Under the pieces are notes generated by a model. That model searched no databases. It worked only from the letters and a program-made list of their open reading frames with translations, and had not been told where the DNA came from. A stretch of 63,227 nt of DNA from Ottowia thiooxydans DSM 14619 (GTDB taxonomy: Bacteria; Pseudomonadota; Gammaproteobacteria; Burkholderiales; Burkholderiaceae_C): NCBI RefSeq assembly GCF_000422885.1, contig NZ_AUGX01000001.1, positions 1-63,227 of the forward strand, in the 5' to 3' direction. Within the stretch, counting starts at the first letter, position 1. Each line of letters begins with the position of its first letter. The translations under genes were made by a program, and so were the position numbers. This document shows, in pieces, positions 17,604 to 25,283 of this stretch.

Positions 17604-18271
17604 AACCTGCGACCATTCTGGTGGTAGAGGACGAGACCGACATGGCCGTGATCATCCTCGACTATCTCCGGCATGCAGGATATGAGGCGGAACACATTCG
17701 CGATGGGCGAGCGGCGCTCGAGCGAATCTTGCAGGCACCACCTAGCTTGACGCTTCTAGACATCATGCTGCCCGGCATGGATGGGCTGGACGTTCTTCGT
17801 GAAGCCAGGCGCCACACCGCCTGTCCTGTGATCCTTCTCACCGCGCGTGTAGAGGAAATGGATCGCCTCTTGGGCCTGGAGCTTGGTGCCGACGACTATA
17901 TCTGCAAGCCCTTTGCTCCCCGCGAAGTCGTCGCCCGTGTCAAAGCCGTACTGCGCCGCAGCCAGGTTCCCGAGCGCGAGAAAAGCCTGGTGCTCCTGGC
18001 CGAGCAGGGGCGCGCCATGTTGCACGGCCAGGCGCTGCCGCTCACCAACCGCGAGCTTTGCATCTTGCAAGTGTTGATGAAACAGCCTGGCCGGGTGTTT
18101 TCGCGCTCACAACTACTGGATCTCGCGTGTGGAGACACGCTGGATGTGAACGATCGCGCCATCGATAGTCACATCAAGCATTTGCGCAAGAAAATCAAGG
18201 CAGCGGGAGGGGGAGACCATGAGTGGATTCGCTCAGTCTATGGCCTGGGGTTTGCCTTCGAGCCGGGTTAG
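17600..18271 (+). CDS. OmpR-family response regulator
   Basis: The 223-residue protein, started at MKPATILVVEDETD, has a receiver domain with acidic pair Glu10/Asp11, phospho-acceptor Asp54 (LLDIMLPGMDG) and the conserved Lys in YICKPFAP. A winged-helix DNA-binding domain follows (LTNRELCILQVLM, VNDRAIDSHIKHLRKKI). It is similar to BaeR. ATGA overlap with the sensor gene makes the pair certain. Targets are not visible. The adjacent dioxygenase and small exported protein are natural candidates. Confidence 0.93.
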   Translation: MKPATILVVEDETDMAVIILDYLRHAGYEAEHIRDGRAALERILQAPPSLTLLDIMLPGMDGLDVLREARRHTACPVILLTARVEEMDRLLGLELGADDYICKPFAPREVVARVKAVLRRSQVPEREKSLVLLAEQGRAMLHGQALPLTNRELCILQVLMKQPGRVFSRSQLLDLACGDTLDVNDRAIDSHIKHLRKKIKAAGGGDHEWIRSVYGLGFAFEPG

Positions 18272-18289
18272 CCGGTCCTGACTTGATCA

Positions 18290-19213
18290 TCAAACCAAGA
18301 GCTTGGCTTTGAGCGTTCCGTTCATTGTCAGAGTCGAGATGAGTTCAAGAAGAATTTGACGCACTGCCTCTCCTGCGGGTGATAGCGGATGGTCTTCCAG
18401 CGAAACGATGGATTGGGTTCGTGCCAGCACTGGGTCCGTAATTTCACGCAGAGCAATGTCTTTCAGGTCAGCCAGTGGAAAGGCATTGCGGGGCATGATG
18501 GAGAACGCCAAGCCCTCGCGGACTGCCGCGCGCAACAGCTCGGAGTTGTTGAGCTCGTAACGCACGTTGATGGCACAGTTTTGGGCTAGCGCCGTGCGTT
18601 CAATCTGTTTTCGCAGATCTTGGTCCCGGTCAGGCATGACCAAGGGCCTGTCAGCGATCTCGCGGAACGCTATGGTGGTTGATTTGCCGTTGAACAAGCG
18701 GCGGTGTCCGAAGAGGCAAAAGCGTTCTTCGAATACGGGTGTAGCCTTCAGACGCGTGAGTTCAAAGGCTGTGGGTAGCAAGGCAAGATCTACTCGCCTG
18801 GTTTCCACCATGGACTGGGCTTCCCGTGACATCCCCATGCTCAATTGCAACTGAATGCCAGGAAAACGCTCCGTCGTCAGTTGCAACAACGGCATCGCTA
18901 CAACAAGCGCCACTGAACTGACGATACACAGGCTCACAACTCCTCTGGGCGAGCCATTCGCCTCACGAACGTCGTCGGGTAGGCGGTCCAATTGTCGAAG
19001 GATGGTGGTGGCGCGGTCAAACAGCAACTGGCCTTGCACCGTCAATTGCACGCCGCGTGCATGTCTCTTGAAAAGAGACACACCAAGCTCTTTCTCCATC
19101 ATTGCCACATGGTGGCTAAGCGCGGGCTGAGCAATATGCAGAGCACTGGCTGCGGTCGTCATGGAGCCGGTGCGTGCTATTTCCACGAAGTATTTGAGCT
19201 GCCTGGGGTTCAT
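18290..19213 (-). CDS. LysR-family transcriptional regulator
   Basis: The protein has 307 residues from MNPRQLKYFVEIARTGS. The N-terminal winged helix-turn-helix is typical (MTTAASALHIAQPALSHHVA, LGVSLFKRHARGVQLT), and the rest is an effector-binding domain. The gene lies downstream of the sulfatase gene on the same strand with only 50 bases between, so it may be cotranscribed and control the sulfatase and Bug receptor genes. That would differ from the usual divergent LysR layout. A longer start at 19249 is possible. Confidence 0.9.
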   Translation of the reverse strand: MNPRQLKYFVEIARTGSMTTAASALHIAQPALSHHVAMMEKELGVSLFKRHARGVQLTVQGQLLFDRATTILRQLDRLPDDVREANGSPRGVVSLCIVSSVALVVAMPLLQLTTERFPGIQLQLSMGMSREAQSMVETRRVDLALLPTAFELTRLKATPVFEERFCLFGHRRLFNGKSTTIAFREIADRPLVMPDRDQDLRKQIERTALAQNCAINVRYELNNSELLRAAVREGLAFSIMPRNAFPLADLKDIALREITDPVLARTQSIVSLEDHPLSPAGEAVRQILLELISTLTMNGTLKAKLLV

Positions 19214-19263
19214 TCCCCCGCTATTGTCCTCCTCAATGGCTTGCGGCAACTGCGTAGGTGCCT

Positions 19264-20763
19264 CTAGGAACGTTCAAGCTCTCTCGTCGAGGGCGGTTCA
19301 AGATGTTGCTTGGGTACGGGAGTCGCTCCGCCTGCACCCATGCCTGCGGCCGCTTTGATGCCTCCCAAGCGTTCGATCATGGCCTGCTGGTCGGCTTTAG
19401 CCATGGCATCGATCGCCTCGGGATCACATATGCGTCGCAGTTCTGCTTCCATCTCGCGAACCGTGCCCGCGTGTAGGGGGCTGGATGCGAGATCGTTCAG
19501 TTCTTCAGGATCGGATTCGAGGTCAAACAGCTCGGGCCGGAAGCGAACGTAGTAGTGAAATTTCCAGCGCCCCTTTCGCACCATGAAGCCTGCAGTATTG
19601 CTACCTGCTGCATGGTATTCACTGAACACAATGCGGCCAGGCTGGTTGGGCCCGGATGCCAGCTCCAGGAGTGATTGACCAGGCCGGTCCCCCATGTCCT
19701 GATCAGGTGGCACGCCTGCCGCTTGGAGAATGGTGGGAAAGAGATCCAGCAGGTCGACGGGCGTGCTGCACACCCTTGGTTCTACACCGGGCCCCGCCAA
19801 AATCATGGGAACACTGACGCTCTCCTGATACAGCGTTGATTTACCCCACAGCCCGCGCGTGCCAAGGTTGTCGCCATGGTCTGAGGTGTAGATGATGGTG
19901 GTCTCATCCGTTAGCCCCGCATCATCCAATGCCTGCGTGATCAGACCAACGTTGTGATCCAGAAAGCTGCAGAGACCGTAATAAGCGGCGAAAGCTTCGA
20001 GCCTTTCCGTTGGACTGCTGAATTGCTTTTCATTGTCCATAAAGTCAGCGTAGGCCTGCACCCACGGGTGGCGTTTATACCCATCCGTGGGGTGCAGCTT
20101 CGGGGTGGGGAGATTATCGAGTGGGTAGAGGTTGAAGAACTCTTGCGGGGCAAGCAGGGGGAAATGAGGTGCCACCAAACCGATGTAGAGCACAAACGAT
20201 TCTCCGTCACGCGTACCTGCGTCACGAATCCAGGCTTGCGCGCGCGAGGTGACTTCCCTGTCGTACGCGGTGTAGGGCGATTCTCCTGCACCGACGCGCT
20301 CGCCCAGCATCCGCTTGTCTGAAGGGCTGGAAATATAGGGGTCACGTATGGATGCCCACACCATTCCATGGCCGCCCACGACGTGCATGGGGATGTGCTC
20401 TTTGTCGAAACCAGCAGGATCTTCCTCTGCGCGGTAGTGAAGTTTGCCGATACTTTCAACTTTGATGCCCTCACGCTGCAACACATGGCCCCAGCCACGC
20501 GGCGTGCCTACATACGGCATGGCGTTATCCCAGTGGCGAGTCTGGTGCACGCGCTGGCCGGTTGCAAAAGCGGCCCGCGCAGGGACGCAGATAGGGCTTG
20601 GGGCGTAGGCGCTGGTAAACCGCGTGCCGCGAGCCGCCAGGGCATCCAGGTGAGGGGTTTTGGCGATGGCGTGGCCCGCGCATCCCATGATCCGGGGATC
20701 ATGTTCGTCTGACATGATCACGACCACATTGCGACGTGGCAAGGAGGTGTCGGAGTGTCCCAT
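19264..20763 (-). CDS. Sulfatase (type I, formylglycine-dependent)
   Basis: The 499-residue enzyme starts with VVVIMSDEHD (metal-binding Asp) and has the formylglycine site SPICVPARAAFATGQ, matching C-x-P-x-R. Later YTSDHGDNLGTRGLWGKSTL carries the second metal-binding pair and Lys. No signal peptide is seen, so it should be cytoplasmic. The length and layout resemble choline-sulfatase-like enzymes. The substrate is a sulfate ester or related compound, not readable from sequence. Its ATG directly abuts the TGA of the Bug-receptor gene, so the two are cotranscribed. Confidence 0.9.
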   Translation of the reverse strand: MGHSDTSLPRRNVVVIMSDEHDPRIMGCAGHAIAKTPHLDALAARGTRFTSAYAPSPICVPARAAFATGQRVHQTRHWDNAMPYVGTPRGWGHVLQREGIKVESIGKLHYRAEEDPAGFDKEHIPMHVVGGHGMVWASIRDPYISSPSDKRMLGERVGAGESPYTAYDREVTSRAQAWIRDAGTRDGESFVLYIGLVAPHFPLLAPQEFFNLYPLDNLPTPKLHPTDGYKRHPWVQAYADFMDNEKQFSSPTERLEAFAAYYGLCSFLDHNVGLITQALDDAGLTDETTIIYTSDHGDNLGTRGLWGKSTLYQESVSVPMILAGPGVEPRVCSTPVDLLDLFPTILQAAGVPPDQDMGDRPGQSLLELASGPNQPGRIVFSEYHAAGSNTAGFMVRKGRWKFHYYVRFRPELFDLESDPEELNDLASSPLHAGTVREMEAELRRICDPEAIDAMAKADQQAMIERLGGIKAAAGMGAGGATPVPKQHLEPPSTRELERS

Positions 20764-21735
20764 TCAGTCCTCCGGGGTGTAGCCTGCGGTCTTGACTACA
20801 TTGCCCCATCGGGCATATTCCTCATGCAATTGCTTGTCGAGTGCGTCCGCCGTGGAGGTTCGGGGCAGATACTCTTGTTTTTCAAGCAGCGCATTGATTT
20901 TGCTGGATTTCACGGCTTGGGTAATGCTCTGGTTCAGTTGCGCAATGACGGGCGCTGGCGTGCCCGTGTGGGCAAAAAAAGCGAAAGTTTCGGTAACCAC
21001 CAGATCGGGAAATCCGGCTGACTTGAACGTGGGCACACCCGGTAAAGCGGCCAAGGGCGCTTCATTGGAAATGGCGAGGATGCGCAGCTTCCCTGTCCGG
21101 TGCATGGGCAGCAAGTTGGGGAGTGTGGTGATGACAGCAGGCAAAGAGCCTCCAATGGCGTCCGTTACGGCCACTGAGCCACCTTTATAGGCCACGTGGG
21201 TGAGGGGCACTTGCGATGCTTTGGCGAGTAACTGACCTATGAAATGCATGGCTGTGCCGGCGCCTGGCGTGCCATAGGCGGCCAGTCCGTTGTCCCTGCG
21301 GGCCATCTCCAGGAATTGCTCGAGTGTTTTGGCGGGACTATTTGCGCCCACCGCTAACGCAAACCCCATGGTGCAAGCCGTGTTGACGCCCGCAAACTGC
21401 TTCAAAGGGTTGTAGCGCAGGTTTTTGAAAACATGGGGATAGAGCGTCAGGTTGCCCATAGGCGACATGAGCAGCGTTGTTCCATCGGCCGGTGCCGCGA
21501 GCAAGGCTTCCATGGCCAGGCGCCCGCTTGCTCCGGCCTTGTTGTCAATGATTGCGGAATAGCCGCTGTTTCGCAGACCATCGCCAACTGCCCGAGCCAC
21601 CGTATCCATCGCGCCGCCAGGGGTGTAGCCCACCAAAATGCGCAGAGTTTTGTCTTGCGCGAAGGAGTGTGGGGTGGCGCAGCCTAGCGCCGATGCGCCC
21701 AAAACTCCGGCGAACCGTCTACGGCTCATGCTCAT
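20764..21735 (-). CDS. Bug-family tripartite tricarboxylate transporter receptor
   Basis: The 323-residue binding protein has a Tat-like signal (MSMSRRRFAGVLGASALG, cleavage near SFAQ) and the Bug pattern LRILVGYTPGGAMDTVARA, YNPLKQFAGV and PGVPTFKSAGFPDLVV. Bug receptors deliver carboxylates and other small molecules to TctAB-type membrane subunits, which are absent here. The RBS AGGAGC precedes the ATG. It is first in a probable operon with the sulfatase and LysR genes, so the ligand may be the sulfatase substrate or product. Confidence 0.9.
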   Translation of the reverse strand: MSMSRRRFAGVLGASALGCATPHSFAQDKTLRILVGYTPGGAMDTVARAVGDGLRNSGYSAIIDNKAGASGRLAMEALLAAPADGTTLLMSPMGNLTLYPHVFKNLRYNPLKQFAGVNTACTMGFALAVGANSPAKTLEQFLEMARRDNGLAAYGTPGAGTAMHFIGQLLAKASQVPLTHVAYKGGSVAVTDAIGGSLPAVITTLPNLLPMHRTGKLRILAISNEAPLAALPGVPTFKSAGFPDLVVTETFAFFAHTGTPAPVIAQLNQSITQAVKSSKINALLEKQEYLPRTSTADALDKQLHEEYARWGNVVKTAGYTPED

Positions 21736-21810
21736 GATTGCTCCTGGGAATAGTTTGCTTCAGTATGGAGAAGCACCTTCCCAAAGAGAAATACTATTTG
21801 GATGGCTGAG

Positions 21811-22227
21811 CTATACGGTTTTCTTTATACCGGCTTGAGATTGGCCGGAGCCATCGTTTTTGGGCTCATGCGGTGTTTTGGGTTGCAAGGCAGGAGGCAG
21901 GGCTCGATTGCCGGCCTGGCGGCCACGAAATAGCGCCGCGCGGCCCAAAAGCATCGCTGTCACTGGAACTGTGATCGACAGCAAGATGATGATCAGCCAC
22001 ACGTGCAGCACCAGGTCGCCCTTCAGAACTGAAAAATAGACGATTGATGCCAGGGTGACGCACCATGCACTACCTGTGGATGCGAGTGCAGGGGGATGCA
22101 TGCGCTGAAAGAAATTCTTCAAACGCACCAGTCCCCAAGCCGCTGTCAGAGCAAAAAATGCGCTGGCTATGAGCAGGCAAGCGACGATGATTTCGGCCCA
22201 GAGGGGCGTAGCTTGTTCCGGAGTCAT
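21811..22227 (-). CDS. phaG: Cation/proton antiporter subunit G
   Basis: The 138-residue protein has three hydrophobic segments and the MnhG/PhaG pattern AWGLVRLKNFFQRMHPPALAST. The C-terminal tail is hydrophilic and variable. It is the last gene of the multisubunit (Mrp/Pha) antiporter operon, which exchanges Na+ or K+ for protons at the inner membrane. It is 70 bases after phaF. The choice of Pha over Mrp/Mnh naming follows the fused AB subunit. Confidence 0.9.
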   Translation of the reverse strand: MTPEQATPLWAEIIVACLLIASAFFALTAAWGLVRLKNFFQRMHPPALASTGSAWCVTLASIVYFSVLKGDLVLHVWLIIILLSITVPVTAMLLGRAALFRGRQAGNRALPPALQPKTPHEPKNDGSGQSQAGIKKTV

Positions 22228-22297
22228 TCTGCACGCCCTGATGCAGCGTTGTGGTTCTGTCGTTTCTCGCGCTGCCGCCTGATGCAGGGTTGATTCG

Positions 22298-22576
22298 TCA
22301 TTCGATCACCTCGCCTCGCAACAAGAACTTCGCCATCGCCGCCGAGCTCACAAATCCAAACAGTGCGATCAACAAAGCCGCTTCGAAATAGGTGCTGCTC
22401 GAATAGCGGATGCCAGTCACCAGGATCACCAGCATCCCAACGATGTAGATGAAATCGAGCGCAAGCACCCGATCTTGCGCGGAAGGGCCCTTCAGCACGC
22501 GCCAAAGCGCCAGCAGCATCGCAACGCCATAGGCGCCTAGCGTAAATATGACGGAGTTGGTCAGTAGTGCGCTCAT
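22298..22576 (-). CDS. phaF: Cation/proton antiporter subunit F
   Basis: The 92-residue hydrophobic protein has three membrane segments and the conserved LALWRVLKGPSAQDRVLALD, typical of MnhF/PhaF. It overlaps the end of phaE by ATGA and is therefore translationally coupled to it. It functions as a small membrane subunit of the antiporter complex. Confidence 0.93.
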   Translation of the reverse strand: MSALLTNSVIFTLGAYGVAMLLALWRVLKGPSAQDRVLALDFIYIVGMLVILVTGIRYSSSTYFEAALLIALFGFVSSAAMAKFLLRGEVIE

Positions 22577-23064
22577 GATTCAAAAATCTTTAGTAGCGGG
22601 GCTTCGTAGCGTTCCTTGAAGTGGGCAATGAAAGCCTCTTCATCGATCAAATCCCAAACGTGAAGCATGACTGAGCTGCCGTCACGCGCGAGTTCGCACC
22701 AGACCGTACCGGGAACGACGGTCGTAATGGTTGACAGTGCAGCCAGCGAGGCGGTATCACGCAGATCCAGGGGAATGACGACAAAGCAGCTGTTAGGCGG
22801 CCGCTGCTCTGAGCGAAGTACGCCGCGGATGACTTCGATGTTGGAGAGCAGGACGTCATAACCCACATTCATGATGAGACGAGCCAGCACCAGCGGGTGC
22901 CTTATACGCGGACGCCCCGGCCGCAGCGGCTCGAAAAGGATCGGCATCAGCAGACCGAATACAACCGCCAGGATGATCTGTCCTGCACTTAGCGAGCGGT
23001 TCAGCACCAACCACATGACGATCAACGCCGCGGAAAGCAAAGGAGCGGGAAAGAGTTTTTTCAT
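22573..23064 (-). CDS. phaE: Cation/proton antiporter subunit E
   Basis: From the ATG at 23064 the protein has 163 residues: two N-terminal membrane segments (LIVMWLVLNRSLSAGQIILA) and a hydrophilic C-terminal part with PPNSCFVVIPLDL and TVVPGTVWCEL, as in MnhE/PhaE. The frame runs open upstream to 23178 through a tandem repeat, but only the start at 23064 gives the family-typical N-terminus. No good RBS is visible before it. In relatives phaD and phaE usually abut or overlap; here 174 bases of repeat separate them. Confidence 0.9.
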   Translation of the reverse strand: MKKLFPAPLLSAALIVMWLVLNRSLSAGQIILAVVFGLLMPILFEPLRPGRPRIRHPLVLARLIMNVGYDVLLSNIEVIRGVLRSEQRPPNSCFVVIPLDLRDTASLAALSTITTVVPGTVWCELARDGSSVMLHVWDLIDEEAFIAHFKERYEAPLLKIFES

Positions 23065-23229
23065 CGCCGGGCCGTCCCAAGATGAAAAGCAACCCCCTCG
23101 GGGGGCAGTGGACCTCGCGAAGCGGGGGAGCGTGGGGGCATCATTTTCATCGCCGGGCCGTCCCAAGATGAAAAGCAACCCCCTCGGGGGGCAGCGGACC
23201 TCGCGAAGCGGGGGAGCGTGGGGGGGTCA
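23058..23229 (-). repeat. Tandem 86-bp repeat between phaD and phaE
   Basis: Two nearly identical 86-base units lie at 23058-23143 and 23144-23229, each containing ACCCCCTCGGGGGGCAG and CCTCGCGAAGCGGGGGAGCG. Each unit begins with TTTTCAT, the reverse complement of ATGAAAA, and the same heptamer recurs just after the second unit (23236-23242), where phaD ends. ATGAAAA is also the start of phaE. The pattern looks like insertion and duplication of a GC-rich repeat at the phaD/phaE junction. Confidence 0.85.
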
Positions 23230-23238
23230 TGTCCTTTT

Positions 23239-24945
23239 TCATGGGCGACGCAGCCCTCCCTCACCCGAAGCCGTGGGAGACGGCACCGGTTTCGTCGAAA
23301 TCACCGTACCAATATATTCCTTGGGATCATGGAGTCCGCGCGCCGCAGCATTGGTGTAGCCCATCACGGCTTCAGCCTGCCACACCAGTACGGCTACAAG
23401 GAGGAGCATCGCGCCGATGGGAATTGTCTCAATCACGCGCAAGCGCGGAACCGGGCGATTTTGTGGCGCCCAGAAATAACGAACGCCCGCGCGAGACAGG
23501 GCAATAGTGGCCAGCAGGCCGCCGCTGATGAGCAATATCAGAAGCACCCACGCCGCAGCGGGAGGGTTTGCTGCAGCGTGGCCCAAACCTGCCGGGTTGA
23601 GCAGCGCCGAAAGCATGATGAACTTGCCAACAAATCCCGAGAGCGGGGGTAGCCCGGCGATAGTCAGCACGCAGGCGATAAATGCCAAGCCTAGAAATGC
23701 CATGGCAGCGGGAATGGCTCGGCCGATCAGTTCGGTTTCGTCATCATCCAGGTTGACATCTCGGGCCGGCATCAAGTCGATGGGGTAGCCGAAAGCTTCA
23801 TCCATCTCCAACTCGCTGACATACGCAGGTTTTTCATCCTCCTCGCGTGAGCGCTCGATCAGCTCGATCAACAAGAAAAACGCGCTTATCGCCAAGGTGG
23901 ATCCGAGCGCGTAATAAAGCGCTCCGCCGGTGACTGCAGGTTGACCGAAGCCCAATGCGGCCATGAGCGTACCGGAGGACAAGACGACACAAAATGCCGC
24001 CATGCGTGCCAGGCGCTGCGTGGCTATGATCCCCACGGCGCCGAAGGCCAGCGTCGCCAAGCCTATCCATATCAGAGCGTTGCCGCCAAAAAGCGCCGAA
24101 ACGCCGGCATCCTGAGGGAAGAGCAGCGTCCATACCCGCAGCACTGAGTAGATCCCCAGTTTGGTCATGATGGCGAACAAGGCCGCCACCGGGGCCGATG
24201 CAGCAGAGTAAGCGGGGGCGAGCCAAAAATTCAATGGCCATGCGCCGGCTTTCACCAGGAATGCGATCGCGAGAATGGCAGCGCCAGCGTGCAGTAAACC
24301 GCGGTCACTCTCGCCGATAGCCGGCACCATGATGGCCATGTCTGCCAGACTGAGCGTGCCGGTGACTCCGTACAGAATGGCCACCCCGATCAGGAACAGG
24401 GTGGAAGCCAGCAGGTTCACCGCGATGTAGTGCAGCCCGGAGCGCACACGTGGCCAGCCAGAGCCATGCAGCAGCAGGCCGTAGGAGGCCGTCAGCATGA
24501 TCTCGAAAAACACAAACAGATTGAACAGGTCGGCCGTAAGAAATGCGCCGTTCAGGCCCATCAGTTGCAGCTGAAAGAGCGGATGAAAATGAACGCCTGC
24601 CTTATGCCAGCGGGCCACCGCGAACAAAAGCCCGCCCAAGCCCAAAATCGACGACAGCAGCAGCATCATGGCTGACAAACGATCCGCGACCAGGACGATG
24701 CCATACGGCACCGGCCAGTTGGATGGCAGGTAGACGCCCACGGCCTGAGGGCCGCCCATCCGCTGCGCCCAATAAACCAGGGCAATCGCTACAAGCAGCC
24801 CCAGCAAGCATGAAACCACGTTGACCACGGCCTTCAATGGCCGGCGCGTGTCTCCCAGAAGCAGCATCAATATGGCTGTCCCCATGGGCAGCAAGATGGG
24901 CACGACGATCAGGTGCGGCATCAACCATTCGATCAGCTGCCTCAT
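23239..24945 (-). CDS. phaD: Cation/proton antiporter subunit D
   Basis: The 568-residue polytopic protein belongs to the complex I ND2/ND4/ND5-like proton-translocating family: NLFVFFEIMLTASYGLLLHG with the key acidic residue, LVKAGAWPLNFWLAPAYSAA, and AGLPPLSGFVGKFIMLSALL. It should provide an ion channel of the antiporter. A hydrophilic loop (ERSREEDEKPAYVSELEMDE) lies about three-quarters along. It overlaps phaC by four bases at its start. Its last residues are encoded next to the tandem repeat, and its stop TGA lies in CCATGAAAAAGG. Confidence 0.93.
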   Translation of the reverse strand: MRQLIEWLMPHLIVVPILLPMGTAILMLLLGDTRRPLKAVVNVVSCLLGLLVAIALVYWAQRMGGPQAVGVYLPSNWPVPYGIVLVADRLSAMMLLLSSILGLGGLLFAVARWHKAGVHFHPLFQLQLMGLNGAFLTADLFNLFVFFEIMLTASYGLLLHGSGWPRVRSGLHYIAVNLLASTLFLIGVAILYGVTGTLSLADMAIMVPAIGESDRGLLHAGAAILAIAFLVKAGAWPLNFWLAPAYSAASAPVAALFAIMTKLGIYSVLRVWTLLFPQDAGVSALFGGNALIWIGLATLAFGAVGIIATQRLARMAAFCVVLSSGTLMAALGFGQPAVTGGALYYALGSTLAISAFFLLIELIERSREEDEKPAYVSELEMDEAFGYPIDLMPARDVNLDDDETELIGRAIPAAMAFLGLAFIACVLTIAGLPPLSGFVGKFIMLSALLNPAGLGHAAANPPAAAWVLLILLISGGLLATIALSRAGVRYFWAPQNRPVPRLRVIETIPIGAMLLLVAVLVWQAEAVMGYTNAAARGLHDPKEYIGTVISTKPVPSPTASGEGGLRRP

Positions 24946-25283
24946 TCGCGCTCCTCGCCATCGACATGGTCAGTGTCAGACAGCCCCCGGGAGGCCATCA
25001 GCACCACCAGGAACAGGGCAGAGGTGGCAAACCCGATGACGATCGCTGTAAGTACCAGCGCCTGGGGCAGGGGGTCGGTGTAGTTTTCAAGATTGGGAAC
25101 GAGGCCTGGCGTGACGATGGGTTCCTTGTCTAGTGAGAGGCTGCCCATGGCGAAGATGAACAGGTTCACGGCATAGGAAAGCAGGCTCAGGCCCATGAGC
25201 ACCTGAAAGGTACGCGGGCGCAGCACAAGCCATACGCCTGAGCCCCCCAGAATGCCGATAACCATGGCGAGAATGATCTCCAT
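24942..25283 (-). CDS. phaC: Cation/proton antiporter subunit C
   Basis: The 113-residue protein with three membrane helices is a NuoK homologue of the MnhC/PhaC type (GVWLVLRPRTFQVLMGLSLL, LVLTAIVIGFATSALFLV). It overlaps phaAB by one base and phaD by four, so the three are translationally coupled. Here phaC means an antiporter subunit, not polyhydroxyalkanoate synthase. Confidence 0.93.
   Translation of the reverse strand: MEIILAMVIGILGGSGVWLVLRPRTFQVLMGLSLLSYAVNLFIFAMGSLSLDKEPIVTPGLVPNLENYTDPLPQALVLTAIVIGFATSALFLVVLMASRGLSDTDHVDGEERE

Noticed and set aside
20764-21735. Complete tripartite tricarboxylate transporter locus
   Set aside because: Only the receptor is present; no TctA- or TctB-like membrane genes lie nearby.
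23058-23229. CRISPR-like direct repeats
   Set aside because: Only two contiguous units without spacers, and no cas genes in the window.
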